Positions 25,744 to 34,868 of a stretch of 48,378 bases of DNA are shown one piece after another. The position numbers were made by a program, and so were the translations under genes. This DNA comes from an uncultured Lachnospiraceae bacterium (GTDB lineage: Bacteria; Bacillota; Clostridia; Eubacteriales; Anaerofustaceae), in assembly GCA_944381375.1 (NCBI GenBank), contig CALWKX010000026.1, positions 1 through 48,378 on the forward strand, given 5' to 3'. How positions within the stretch are numbered: the stretch's first letter is position 1; each line of letters opens with the position of its first letter. The notes under the pieces were generated by a model, which saw only the letters and a program-made list of their open reading frames with translations, did not search any database and was not told the DNA's origin.

Positions 25744-26961
25744 TTATCTCCTTACTTGTCTAATTAAATCATGTTTTTTTAACGTTACGCCTTCGGTTTT
25801 TATATACAGCGTCTCCGCAGCATGAGGCGCATCATCTCTAACTAACATTTTATCATTATATATTGATGATATCACAAACTCTCCGCCAATACAACCCGGT
25901 CTGATAAATTCCAAACGGTCTCCTTTGCAGAACTTATTGCGCTGAGATATTTTAGTAAGGCCTGAACTGTCTGTATCTTCAAGTACTTGCGCTGTAAATA
26001 CGTAATCTCTCTCATATCCGCCGTAATTATAGTTCTGAAAAATATTTTCTTCAGAATTATCATAAAACGCTTCCGTATACTCTCTGTGGCTTACCTTACA
26101 AAGTTCATCATAAAGATCTTTCCATTTGTATTCACTATCAATTGAGCACCGTCTCAACGCTTCTTTATATGCGCCTGTTACACAAGCCACATAATAATTA
26201 CTTTTCATTCGGCCTTCTATTTTAAAAGCATCGATTTCTATATTGGTAAGTTCTTTCATTCTGGCTATTAAGCACAAGTCTTTGGAATTGAAAAAGTAAC
26301 TGCCATTATCATCTTGTTCAATAGAAAAATTCTCATCCGGTCGCGTTTCTTCGGTAAGCCGATACTTCCAGCGGCAAGGCTGCGCGCAGTCGCCTCTGTT
26401 TGAATCACGGTTTGCGAGATAATTGCTGATAAGACATCTGCCTGAATACGAAATACACATTGCGCCATGAACAAATATTTCGATCTGCATTTCTTTAGGC
26501 TTTAGTTCGCATATTTTTTTGATCTCGTCATAACTCAATTCACGTGCAAGCACAATTCTGTTGACTCCGAGCCTGCTCCAATATTCAACACTTTTGTAGT
26601 TAGTCGTGTTTGCCTGAGTGCTTAAGGTTATGAACATATTGGGCAGCATTTCTTTTATTGAACATAAGATACCCAAATCGCTTATTATAAGGCCGTCGAC
26701 TTTAAAATCATTAAGCTTTTTAGCATATTCAAGCATTGGCAATACATCGTCGTTTCGAGCGGCAATATTTAAAGTCACATATACTTTAACTTTTTTACTG
26801 TGTGCATATTCAATGCCTTTAAGCATATCATCATCGGAAAAATTGCCGGCCCTTGCCCGCATGCCGAAATTCCGCCCCGCCAGATATACGGCGTCAGCTC
26901 CATAATTGACAGCATACTTAAGCTTTTCCAAATCTCCGGCAGGAGAAAGCAATATGCTCAT
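25744..26961 (-). CDS. U32 family protein, probable tRNA hydroxylation protein TrhP
   Basis: The 405 residues form a U32 family TIM-barrel protein. The collagenase-like label is old; characterised close relatives (YegQ/TrhP, YrrO) support prephenate-dependent hydroxylation of U34 in tRNA. Seen: LSPAGDLEKLKYAVNYGADAV at the N terminus, the conserved HGAMCISYSGRC cysteines and the following CAQPCRWKY, likely iron-sulfur ligands. The C-terminal barrel carries QRNKFCKGDRLEF. Only one member is present, not the paired yrrN/yrrO of Bacillus. It lies between ilvE and pduL with almost no spacing; the start has only a weak ribosome-binding site. RlhA-type rRNA hydroxylation is the alternative. Confidence 0.82.
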   Translation of the reverse strand: MSILLSPAGDLEKLKYAVNYGADAVYLAGRNFGMRARAGNFSDDDMLKGIEYAHSKKVKVYVTLNIAARNDDVLPMLEYAKKLNDFKVDGLIISDLGILCSIKEMLPNMFITLSTQANTTNYKSVEYWSRLGVNRIVLARELSYDEIKKICELKPKEMQIEIFVHGAMCISYSGRCLISNYLANRDSNRGDCAQPCRWKYRLTEETRPDENFSIEQDDNGSYFFNSKDLCLIARMKELTNIEIDAFKIEGRMKSNYYVACVTGAYKEALRRCSIDSEYKWKDLYDELCKVSHREYTEAFYDNSEENIFQNYNYGGYERDYVFTAQVLEDTDSSGLTKISQRNKFCKGDRLEFIRPGCIGGEFVISSIYNDKMLVRDDAPHAAETLYIKTEGVTLKKHDLIRQVRR

Positions 26962-26962
26962 T

Positions 26963-28027
26963 TTAATTCAGATACTCTACCCAGCCGTATTTATCAGCAA
27001 TGCTTCCCATTTGAATACCTGTAAGGGTATCATAAAGCTCTTGAGAGATTGCGCCTATTTTATTATCATTAATAGTGATAGTTTCGTCTTTGAATGTCAA
27101 GCTTCCTATAGGAGAAATAACTGCTGCCGTACCGGTTGCAAACGCTTCCTTAAGCTCGTTATCACGTCCTGCTTGCATAATTTCATCAATTGAAACTAAT
27201 CGTTCTTCTACTTTATAGCCTTTGTCTTTAGCTATAGTTATGATAGAATTTCTTGTCATTCCCGGTAATATTGTGCCTCCGAGCGGAGACGTCACGATAG
27301 TATCTCCGATAACAAAAAATGCATTGGAAGTACCCACTTCTTCTATGTATTTTTTATCTTCAGCGTCAAGGAACAGAACTTGAGCGAACCCTTTCTCTTT
27401 TGCCAGTTCATACGGTTTGAGCCCTGATGCATAGTTGCCGCTGCATTTTGCTTCTCCTGTTCCCCCTTTTGAAGCTCTAACATAAAAATCTTCTACATAA
27501 ATACTCGTCGGCGCAAGTCCTTCTTTATAATAAGAACCTACAGGTGAAAGAATAATAATAAAGTAATATTTGTCTGAAATTTTTACGCCTAAAGCCGGCT
27601 CGGTAGCAAACATAACGGGACGTATGTATAATGATGTTCCGGGTTGCTCAGGTATCCAGTCTTTTTCTATTTCAAGAAGCTTAACTAAAGCATCGTGAAC
27701 AAAATCCACATCTATCTTAGGCATGCACATTCTTTCGTTAGAACGATTCATTCTCTCAAAATTTTCTTTAGGTCTGAAAAGCGTTATTTTGCCTTCATTG
27801 TTTTTGTATGCTTTGAGTCCTTCGAATGTTTCCTGTCCGTAATGGAAAATAAGCGCCGTTGGCTCTAAGGATATAGGTCCGTATTCAACTATCTTAGCAT
27901 CATGCCAGCCTATGCCTGTATCATATTCCATGATAAACATATGATCGGTAAAATATTTACCGAAACCAAGACTGTCAATATCTGGTTTTTTCTTTAAATT
28001 AGTGCTTTTAATGATCTGCAATTCCAT
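26963..28027 (-). CDS. ilvE: Branched-chain amino acid aminotransferase
   Basis: Last step of leucine, isoleucine and valine synthesis and first step of their breakdown. PLP fold-type IV, 354 residues, the long BCAT form. The PLP lysine is in GEAKCSGNYASG, with the phosphate-binding TGTAAVISPIG near 311 and FHYGQETFEGLKAYK near the N terminus. AAGGAG precedes the ATG. The next gene begins one base after the stop codon, so translation is coupled. Confidence 0.96.
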   Translation of the reverse strand: MELQIIKSTNLKKKPDIDSLGFGKYFTDHMFIMEYDTGIGWHDAKIVEYGPISLEPTALIFHYGQETFEGLKAYKNNEGKITLFRPKENFERMNRSNERMCMPKIDVDFVHDALVKLLEIEKDWIPEQPGTSLYIRPVMFATEPALGVKISDKYYFIIILSPVGSYYKEGLAPTSIYVEDFYVRASKGGTGEAKCSGNYASGLKPYELAKEKGFAQVLFLDAEDKKYIEEVGTSNAFFVIGDTIVTSPLGGTILPGMTRNSIITIAKDKGYKVEERLVSIDEIMQAGRDNELKEAFATGTAAVISPIGSLTFKDETITINDNKIGAISQELYDTLTGIQMGSIADKYGWVEYLN

Positions 28028-28053
28028 AGTTTACTCCTTTATGTATATATAAT

Positions 28054-29037
28054 TTAATTTGCAAAGTATGCATTATATTCCGCCCATGTTGAGGGGACCA
28101 CAGTAGTTGCCTGCTTAATGGAGTTACTGTAATCATTAATAACAGTAACGATATCTTGTGGAATATTATCTCCCAGAGAGATATCGACTGCACCTACCAT
28201 AAGGCCTATCCTGACAACACTCTTTGTGTATTCGCCGTTCATAAAAGCTTCAACAGCATAAGAAGTTGCAACGTCATATTTTTTTTCAGAACGAGCTATG
28301 ATAAGATCGCTTTGAGGCAGCTCGTACATATCGCTGTTTATCAATTTTATTCCATATGACTGTACAACATCATATACTCCCAGAGCTGACGCTCCGCAAT
28401 TGGTAAATATAACATCTACCCCATTAGCGCAATACTGTTGAGCCAAATTATAGGCTGATGAATAATCGTTATATGAACCAACGTAATCGTAATAAATTAC
28501 GATATTGGGATTATAAACTTTTGCGCCAGTATAAAAACCAATAAGGCTCTGCATATCATCGCTTGCTAATCCGCCGATATACGCAATACTGCCGGTTTGA
28601 GATACTGCAGAGGCTAATACGCCGCACAAAAAAGCACTCTCTTCTGTTTTAAAGTCGACTTCCATCGCCAAGGCAGTATTTTCTGACGAGCCTATTGCTA
28701 TGATATTTTTTTCAGGATATTCGCCTGCTAATGCAAGAAGGTTTGATATTGCATTATTAGATGTTGCCAACACAAAATCGCTTGAAGCTGACAATGCATT
28801 GTGTGCAGAGTTTGCATAATCCGAATTGGACGAAGGCGTTATCGCGTGTAAATTAAGATTATAATTCTGCGAATAAGTTTTTAATATATTGATTACGCTT
28901 TCGGTAATGGCGCTCTCCGTGCCATTTACATCTGTAAGATACCTTACGGATATTGAAGGCTTGTCTTCTTTATTAGAGCATCCGCACAAAGAAAACAGCA
29001 TCAGTATTATTACTAATAATATCAGTGATTTTTTCAT
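28054..29037 (-). CDS. BMP/PnrA-type substrate-binding lipoprotein
   Basis: Periplasmic-binding-protein-like lipoprotein of the basic membrane protein (Bmp/PnrA) family, which usually binds purine nucleosides for an ABC importer. The 327 residues start with a lipoprotein signal: hydrophobic LILLVIILMLFS then LCGC with the likely lipidated Cys20. Bmp features are SAFLCGVLASAVSQTGSIAYIGG and VDVIFTNCGASALGVYDV. Start ATG 29037, four bases after the trxB stop codon; a longer frame would only add the trxB tail. No permease or ATPase gene is adjacent, so it is an orphan and its transporter, if any, is elsewhere. Confidence 0.82.
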   Translation of the reverse strand: MKKSLILLVIILMLFSLCGCSNKEDKPSISVRYLTDVNGTESAITESVINILKTYSQNYNLNLHAITPSSNSDYANSAHNALSASSDFVLATSNNAISNLLALAGEYPEKNIIAIGSSENTALAMEVDFKTEESAFLCGVLASAVSQTGSIAYIGGLASDDMQSLIGFYTGAKVYNPNIVIYYDYVGSYNDYSSAYNLAQQYCANGVDVIFTNCGASALGVYDVVQSYGIKLINSDMYELPQSDLIIARSEKKYDVATSYAVEAFMNGEYTKSVVRIGLMVGAVDISLGDNIPQDIVTVINDYSNSIKQATTVVPSTWAEYNAYFAN

Positions 29038-29041
29038 TGTA

Positions 29042-29968
29042 TCAACCATATGCCAAATATTTTTCAGCTTCCACACCGGCAATTGCGCCATCCGCTGCGG
29101 CAGTAATTACTTGCCTTAAGACAGAATTACGCACATCGCCAATGGCAAATATACCATTCACTGTTGTTTTCATATGATTATCAGTCAGTATATACCCGTT
29201 TTCATCAGTTTTCAATAGTTCTTTAAATGCATTTGAATTAGGAATATATCCGGCAAATATGAATATGCCATCAACAGCGAAGTTGCTTTTTTCGGATGTT
29301 TTCACATTTTTTATTTTTAAACCCGTAACTTTATTGTCTCCGATTATTTCTTCAACTATTGTATTATAGAAAATCTCAATTTTATTATTTGATTTTATTT
29401 TTTTCACGACCGCCATAGACGCTCTAAGCTCATCTCTTCTGACGAATACGCTTACTTTAGAGGCGAATTTTGTAAGATATTCCGCTTCTTTGATAGCCGT
29501 ATCGCCTCCTCCTACTACTGCAACGTGTTTTTGTTTGAAAAAACCTGCATCGCAAGTTGCGCAATATGATACGCCTCTGCCTCTGAACTCTTTTTCTCCG
29601 GGTATATTAAGCATTCTTGGGTGTGACCCTGTGGCTATTATTACGCACCTTGCATAATAAGTTCCGGACATTCCTTTCAGTTTAAAAACATTATCGTTTA
29701 TCTTTTTTATTTCTTCTACAGAATCAAAATCTATTTCAGCTCCAGCGTCTAGAGCTTGATTCAACATTCTTTGTGTGAGAGAAGTACCGGTTGCATCTGT
29801 ATCACTGCCCGGATAATTTTCGATTTCCGTAGTTGTTGTTATTAGTCCTCCTACAACAGAACGTTCGAGTATAAGGGTGCTCAGCAATGCTCTTGTAGTA
29901 TAAAGGGCAGCGCTTAAGCCTCCAGGGCCTCCCCCAATTACTATTACGTCAAATGTTTTTTCTTCCAT
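29042..29968 (-). CDS. trxB: Thioredoxin-disulfide reductase
   Basis: NADPH-dependent flavoenzyme that reduces thioredoxin. The 308 residues show the FAD site GGGPGGLSAALY (12-23), the redox pair in YCATCDAGFF near 135, the NADPH site VVGGGDTAIKEAEYL and the C-terminal GDVRNSVLRQVITAAADGAIA. An AAAGGTG site precedes the ATG. It lies 50 bases after trmL and is tightly followed by the lipoprotein gene. No thioredoxin gene lies nearby. Confidence 0.96.
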   Translation of the reverse strand: MEEKTFDVIVIGGGPGGLSAALYTTRALLSTLILERSVVGGLITTTTEIENYPGSDTDATGTSLTQRMLNQALDAGAEIDFDSVEEIKKINDNVFKLKGMSGTYYARCVIIATGSHPRMLNIPGEKEFRGRGVSYCATCDAGFFKQKHVAVVGGGDTAIKEAEYLTKFASKVSVFVRRDELRASMAVVKKIKSNNKIEIFYNTIVEEIIGDNKVTGLKIKNVKTSEKSNFAVDGIFIFAGYIPNSNAFKELLKTDENGYILTDNHMKTTVNGIFAIGDVRNSVLRQVITAAADGAIAGVEAEKYLAYG

Positions 29969-30018
29969 TATTCACCTTTGCTTGTATTGTAATACTAAGT
30001 ATTATCTCCAGAGCACGC

Positions 30019-30486
30019 TCAACTTAATCCATCGAAATTAAGTTGCCTTAAAGCTTCATAAAGTACCAAAGCAACTGCGTTTGATAAGTTCAGACACCGC
30101 GCGTTTTCAGTTGGCCTCATTGGTATTTTCAGACGGTTGCCAGGAAATCTTTGATGAATATTGTCGGGTAATCCGGCTGTCTCGCTCCCAAATACAATAT
30201 AATCATTATTTTTAAAAAATACCTCGGTATACGGCTTATTAGCTTTGCTCGTCAAAAGATATATGTCGCCGTCTTTTTTCTTAGACAGAAATTCATCAAA
30301 ATCTTCATATTCGAATACTTTTACTTCGCTCCAATAATCCAGCCCTGCACGTTTTAACGCTTTGTTGCTTACACTGAATCCATATGGCTTGATTAAATGC
30401 AGGGCTGAACCTGTTACAGCGCATGTACGGGCGATATTGCCTGTGTTTTGAGGAATTTGAGGCTCATACAAAACTATATTAGGCAT
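30019..30486 (-). CDS. trmL: tRNA (cytidine/uridine-34 2'-O)-methyltransferase TrmL
   Basis: SPOUT-fold enzyme of 155 residues that methylates the ribose at wobble position 34 of certain tRNA-Leu isoacceptors. Seen: PQIPQNTGNIARTC near the N terminus, VFGSETAGLP in the middle and IPMRPTENARCLNLSNAVALVLYE at the knot. In E. coli TrmL activity depends on the i6A37 group made by MiaA, whose gene is also in this window. The ATG overlaps the last eight bases of ppdK. Confidence 0.95.
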   Translation of the reverse strand: MPNIVLYEPQIPQNTGNIARTCAVTGSALHLIKPYGFSVSNKALKRAGLDYWSEVKVFEYEDFDEFLSKKKDGDIYLLTSKANKPYTEVFFKNNDYIVFGSETAGLPDNIHQRFPGNRLKIPMRPTENARCLNLSNAVALVLYEALRQLNFDGLS

Positions 30487-33100
30487 TTTTTATTGAAGCC
30501 TGTGCAGCTGCAAGCCGAGCTACGGGAACCCTGTATGGCGAGCATGACACGTAATCAAGCCCTATACTGTCAAAGAAATATATTGAACGCGGATCACCGC
30601 CATGTTCTCCGCATACTCCGCAATGAAGATCAGGCCGGCTTAGTTTTCCTTCCTCTTTAGATAATTTTACAAGTCTTCCTACCCCTTCCTGATCAACTGA
30701 ACTGAAAGGATCACATTCAAGAATATTTTTATCAATGTAGTCGTTTATAAATTTACCTGCATCATCACGCGAAAAACCATATGTCATCTGAGTCAAATCA
30801 TTAGTGCCGTAAGAGAAGAATTCAGCACTTTTTGCCAGCTCTTTGCTGATAAGCGCTGCACGAGGCACTTCTATCATAGTTCCAAGCATATATTCGATGG
30901 ATTCATTTTCCTGCTCGAATACTTTTTTAATTTCCTGTTTTATGACTTCCATAACATAATCCAGCTCTTTTTTGCTTCCTGCAAGAGGTATCATGATTTC
31001 CGGCATAACTTTCGCACCATAGCGTTTTGCATTTATAGCTGCTGTTATAATCGCTCTCGCCTGCATTTGTGCGATTTCAGGATATGTAACTGATAAACGG
31101 CAGCCTCTGTGTCCAAGCATAGGATTGAATTCATGCAATTCGTCTATCCTCGCCCGTAAAGAGTCTTCGCTGATACCAAGCTCTTTTGCAATAATTTTAA
31201 TATCTGATTGTTCTTTTGGAAGAAATTCGTGCAAGGGTGGATCAAGCAGTCTTATGGTTACGTTTTTACCATTCATGACTTTGAACATTGCTTCGAAGTC
31301 TTTTATTTGCATTGGTAATATATTGCTGAGCGCCTCTTTTCTGCTTTTGATGGAATCAGAACAAATCATCTTGCGCATTTCCAAAATCCGTTCAGGTTTG
31401 AAAAACATGTGTTCGGTACGGCATAAGCCTATTCCCTCAGCTCCGAAATTCAGTGCGACACGTGCATCAGTAGGCGTATCTGCATTCGTGCGGACTTTAA
31501 GCCTTCTGTACTCGTCTGACCATTCCATTATAGTTTTAAAAGCTCCGGACATGTTGGCTTCTTCTTTTTCCAGAATGCCTTTGTATACTAAGCCTGTTGT
31601 GCCGTTTACGGAAATATAATCACCTTCATAAATTTTTACAGCGCCGGCTTCAAAATATTTTTCCGCTTCATTAACATTCATTTGCTCGCAACCGGCAACA
31701 CAGCATTTACCCATGCCTCGTGCTACAACAGCTGCATGTGATGTCATGCCTCCATGAGAAGTTACTATGCCTTTAGCTTTGTTCATTCCGTCAATATCTT
31801 CCGGAGACGTGTCTTTTCTTACCAAAATTACTTCTTCTCCTGCTTCCGCATGTTCCTTTGCTTCCTCAGCAGAAAAATACACTCTTCCTGAAGCCGCTCC
31901 GGGTGAAGCAGGGAGTCCCTTAGTTATGGGCGTTGCATTGTCGAGAGCGGTTTTGGAAAACGCCGGATACATAAGCTGGGTAAGCGAATCAGCCTGTATG
32001 CGCATTATAGCTGTTTTTTTGTCTATTAATCCTTCTTTAACCATATCCACAGCAGCTCTTAGAGCAGCTGTGGCCGTACGTTTGCCAGAACGAGTCTGCA
32101 AAAAGAATAATTTACCTTTTTCAATTGTAAACTCGATATCCTGCATATCCTTAAAATGATTTTCCAGCATATTGGCATATTTTATAAACTGATCATATAT
32201 CTCAGGCATATCTGTTTTTAACTGTTCTAATGGTGACGGTGTTCTTATACCTGCAACGACGTCTTCTCCTTGTGCATTTATCAAATATTCTCCGAAAACT
32301 TTCTTTTCTCCGGTTGCAGGATTCCGAGTAAAAGCAACGCCAGTGCCGGAATCGTCTCCCATATTGCCGTATACCATCTCTTGTATGTTTACAGCTGTAC
32401 CAATATCGTGAGGGATGTTATTAAGTTTTCTGTAAGATATAGCACGGTGATTATTCCATGATTTAAATACAGCTTTTACCGCTATCATAAGCTGTTCTTT
32501 GGGATCGTCAGGGAAATCATTTCCTGTGTGCTCTTTATAAATATCTTTATATATTTTACAAAGCCTGATAAGGTCATCTTCTTTCATGTCTATATCGTTG
32601 GAATAACCTTTTTCAGCTTTGATTTTATCCATCTCATCTTCGAAAAGATTTCTGTCAATACCTATTGCTACGTCTGACAACATCATAATGAACCTTCTGT
32701 AACTATCATAGGCAAATCTTCTGTTGCCGGTTTCTTTTGCCAAAACTTCTACAGTTACGGGGTTAAGACCGAGATTAAGTATTGTGTCCATCATGCCGGG
32801 CATTGATATTTTCGCGCCTGAACGCGCTGATACCAATAAAGGATTTTTATTGCCTCCGAAAGTTTTTCCAGTAACTTTTTCGAGATTTTTCAAGTATTCG
32901 AAAATCTGATCTCTTATCTCATCAGAAATCACTTCTCCATTGCTATAATAATCCATGCAAGCCTGTGTGGTGATTGTTATACCGCGAGGAACAGGCATGC
33001 CTATTTTAGTCATCTCCGCCAGGCCAGCGCCTTTGCCGCCGAGAAGATCTTTCATATCGGCATCTCCCTGCGTAAAATCATACACGTACTTTTTATACAT
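30479..33100 (-). CDS. ppdK: Pyruvate, phosphate dikinase
   Basis: Interconverts pyruvate and phosphoenolpyruvate using ATP and phosphate, common in Clostridia as a PPi-linked glycolytic or gluconeogenic step. The 873 residues are full length: N-terminal ATP-grasp domain (GGKGAGLAEM near 22), swivelling domain with the phosphohistidine motif GGMTSHAAVVARGMG near 453, and the C-terminal TIM barrel ending HCGVCGEHGGDPRSI. Start ATG with GGGGGAT upstream. Its own strong promoter lies at 33150-33178, and a palindrome sits between promoter and gene. trmL overlaps its end. Confidence 0.98.
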   Translation of the reverse strand: MYKKYVYDFTQGDADMKDLLGGKGAGLAEMTKIGMPVPRGITITTQACMDYYSNGEVISDEIRDQIFEYLKNLEKVTGKTFGGNKNPLLVSARSGAKISMPGMMDTILNLGLNPVTVEVLAKETGNRRFAYDSYRRFIMMLSDVAIGIDRNLFEDEMDKIKAEKGYSNDIDMKEDDLIRLCKIYKDIYKEHTGNDFPDDPKEQLMIAVKAVFKSWNNHRAISYRKLNNIPHDIGTAVNIQEMVYGNMGDDSGTGVAFTRNPATGEKKVFGEYLINAQGEDVVAGIRTPSPLEQLKTDMPEIYDQFIKYANMLENHFKDMQDIEFTIEKGKLFFLQTRSGKRTATAALRAAVDMVKEGLIDKKTAIMRIQADSLTQLMYPAFSKTALDNATPITKGLPASPGAASGRVYFSAEEAKEHAEAGEEVILVRKDTSPEDIDGMNKAKGIVTSHGGMTSHAAVVARGMGKCCVAGCEQMNVNEAEKYFEAGAVKIYEGDYISVNGTTGLVYKGILEKEEANMSGAFKTIMEWSDEYRRLKVRTNADTPTDARVALNFGAEGIGLCRTEHMFFKPERILEMRKMICSDSIKSRKEALSNILPMQIKDFEAMFKVMNGKNVTIRLLDPPLHEFLPKEQSDIKIIAKELGISEDSLRARIDELHEFNPMLGHRGCRLSVTYPEIAQMQARAIITAAINAKRYGAKVMPEIMIPLAGSKKELDYVMEVIKQEIKKVFEQENESIEYMLGTMIEVPRAALISKELAKSAEFFSYGTNDLTQMTYGFSRDDAGKFINDYIDKNILECDPFSSVDQEGVGRLVKLSKEEGKLSRPDLHCGVCGEHGGDPRSIYFFDSIGLDYVSCSPYRVPVARLAAAQASIKNA

Positions 33101-33129
33101 TTTTATATCCCCCGTATAAAGTTAATTTA

Positions 33130-33144
33130 AATGGTTAAACCATT
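33130..33144. promoter_or_regulatory. Perfect palindrome in the ppdK leader, possible operator
   Basis: AATGGTT-A-AACCATT, a 15-base perfect palindrome with a single central base. It lies a few bases downstream of the ppdK -10 box, around the expected transcription start. Such a position suits a repressor operator. No matching regulator can be named. Confidence 0.5.
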
Positions 33145-33149
33145 CTTGA

Positions 33150-33178
33150 ATTATAATACACGCTATTGTTTTTTTCAA
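33150..33178 (-). promoter_or_regulatory. ppdK promoter
   Basis: Minus strand TTGAAA (33173-33178), 17-base spacer, perfect TATAAT (33150-33155). It would transcribe ppdK and probably trmL; trxB and the lipoprotein may follow on the same RNA. Confidence 0.85.
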
Positions 33179-33229
33179 CCTCAAACCTCTAAATAAGCTA
33201 ATATAAGCTTTTTTAAGTCATTTTTCACG

Positions 33230-33258
33230 TTGACAAAAACCTTTTCATAAAATAATAT
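33230..33258 (+). promoter_or_regulatory. Promoter of the serine acetyltransferase gene
   Basis: Perfect TTGACA (33230-33235), 17-base spacer and TAATAT (33253-33258, four of six). It diverges from the ppdK promoter. No T-box or S-box signature was found in the short leader. Confidence 0.65.
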
Positions 33259-33293
33259 ATGTACTATAAAAAAAACTAAGAACGGAGGCATGT

Positions 33294-34190
33294 ATGCAGC
33301 TTAATGAATGGGCTAACGATGAAATTTTTAAAATAAGCGCTGAGCTTATTGAAATAAACAATAAAGACTTAGCCAACAAACAAATACAGGGAATAGGCAC
33401 CAAAAATAAAGTATATCAACTGATATCTTTATTGAAGGAGGCTTTATTCCCCAATATATATTCTCAGGAAGAATCTGATTCATGTTGCCTCGAAATAAAA
33501 GTAAGCAGAAAGCTTTTAGAGGGAATTGTTGTTCTTAATAATTTACTTGAATCGATATTCTGCAAATCAGCCGAAAGTCGCATAGCTCAGTGCATGGCTT
33601 ATGATAAGACCATCACTTTTGCCTCTAAGCTTCCTGAAATTAGGCATATGCTCTCTGATGATATCAAAGCAGCATACGATGGAGATCCGGCAGCTCTCAG
33701 CTATGAAGACGTAATGCTGAGTTACCCTTGCTTTGAGGCAATAACGGTTTATAGATTGGCGCATGCTTTGTGGAATTTGGACATACCTTTAATACCTCGT
33801 ATTATGACTGAATACGCACATGCGCAAACAGGAATTGATATACACCCGGGCGCTCAGATAGGGAAACATTTTTTTATAGATCACGGTACAGGTGTTGTTA
33901 TAGGAGAAACCTGCGTTATAGGCAATCATGTTAAACTTTATCAGGGAGTTACACTGGGAGCCAAATCTTTTGAAACTGATGACAAAGGAGTACTTCTGAA
34001 TACAAAACGCCATCCGAATATCGAAGATAATGTAATCATATATTCTGGAGCAACTATATTAGGAGGAAATACTACTGTCGGGCATGACAGTATAATAGGT
34101 GGTAATGTATGGCTTGTAAAATCAGTTCCGCCTTACTCCAAAGTATACAATGTCGCTCCTTCACCGTCTATAAAAGCAGATGAAATATAA
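33294..34190 (+). CDS. Serine O-acetyltransferase
   Basis: Acetylates serine with acetyl-CoA, the first step of cysteine synthesis. The 298 residues are the long EpsC-type form: a helical N-terminal domain (about 1-160) and a left-handed beta-helix of hexapeptide repeats. Catalytic features are [20 protein letters not shown] and [20 protein letters not shown], with [20 protein letters not shown] later. GGAGG lies five bases before the ATG. It is a single-gene unit with its own promoter and ends in a shared terminator. No cysteine synthase gene is adjacent. Confidence 0.93.
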   Translation: MQLNEWANDEIFKISAELIEINNKDLANKQIQGIGTKNKVYQLISLLKEALFPNIYSQEESDSCCLEIKVSRKLLEGIVVLNNLLESIFCKSAESRIAQCMAYDKTITFASKLPEIRHMLSDDIKAAYDGDPAALSYEDVMLSYPCFEAITVYRLAHALWNLDIPLIPRIMTEYAHAQTGIDIHPGAQIGKHFFIDHGTGVVIGETCVIGNHVKLYQGVTLGAKSFETDDKGVLLNTKRHPNIEDNVIIYSGATILGGNTTVGHDSIIGGNVWLVKSVPPYSKVYNVAPSPSIKADEI

Positions 34191-34214
34191 AAAAGCCTTT
34201 AAAAGGCTTTTTTA
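34190..34214. terminator. Bidirectional terminator between the serine acetyltransferase gene and rpe
   Basis: AAAAAGCCTTT directly followed by AAAGGCTTTTTT, starting at the stop codon of the plus-strand gene. It serves both the plus-strand gene and the purB-rpe operon arriving on the minus strand. Confidence 0.85.
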
Positions 34215-34216
34215 TT

Positions 34217-34852
34217 TTATCCTCTCAACATCTCAATATTTTTGTTCATATTGCCTTTGAACAAGTAAGAACCGGAAACCAGTATTTGCGCCCCACATTC
34301 AATAACAAGCCTACTGTTGTCGCCATTTATGCCTCCGTCAACTTCGATAATTACATTTTTATTTCCGATAAATTTCTTTATATCAGATATTTTTCGTAAG
34401 CAACCGTTAATAAAACTTTGCCCGCCGAAACCCGGATTTACGCTCATTATCAATACTACATCTATATCATCTATTATATATTTTAATGTGTCAATAGGCG
34501 TCGCCGGATTCAGTGCTACCCCTGCTTTACAGTTATGTTCTTTTATCAGTCTTATAGTTCTGTGCAAATGTTTGCATGCTTCCTGATGAACCGTTATGAT
34601 ATCTACGCCTAAATTAGCGAAAGAAGCGATAAATCTATCGGGATTTTCTATCATCAAATGCACGTCAAGTTTCATGGACGTATATTTTTTTATTTGTTCT
34701 ACAATAAAAGGCCCATAGGATATATTCGGTACAAAGCAACCATCCATTATATCCATATGAAGATAATCTGCTTTAGCATTTTCAAGCCTTTTTATTTCGT
34801 TTTCTAATTGTAAAAAATCCGCAGAAAGCAGTGATGCTGATATTTGAACCAT
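34217..34852 (-). CDS. rpe: Ribulose-phosphate 3-epimerase
   Basis: Interconverts ribulose 5-phosphate and xylulose 5-phosphate in the pentose phosphate pathway. TIM barrel of 211 residues. Seen: ISASLLSADF near the N terminus, DYLHMDIMDGCFVPNISYGP with metal ligands, LDVHLMIENP, MSVNPGFGGQSF and IEVDGGIN. Start with AAGGGG upstream. It is the last gene of the purB-pepT-polA-coaE-queG-rpe run. Confidence 0.96.
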   Translation of the reverse strand: MVQISASLLSADFLQLENEIKRLENAKADYLHMDIMDGCFVPNISYGPFIVEQIKKYTSMKLDVHLMIENPDRFIASFANLGVDIITVHQEACKHLHRTIRLIKEHNCKAGVALNPATPIDTLKYIIDDIDVVLIMSVNPGFGGQSFINGCLRKISDIKKFIGNKNVIIEVDGGINGDNSRLVIECGAQILVSGSYLFKGNMNKNIEMLRG

Positions 34853-34868
34853 ATTAACCCCTTAGTTA

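Noticed and set aside
33259-33293. T-box or S-box in the leader of the serine acetyltransferase gene
   Set aside because: The leader is only a few dozen bases long and lacks the GGTGGTACCGCG signature and any terminator.
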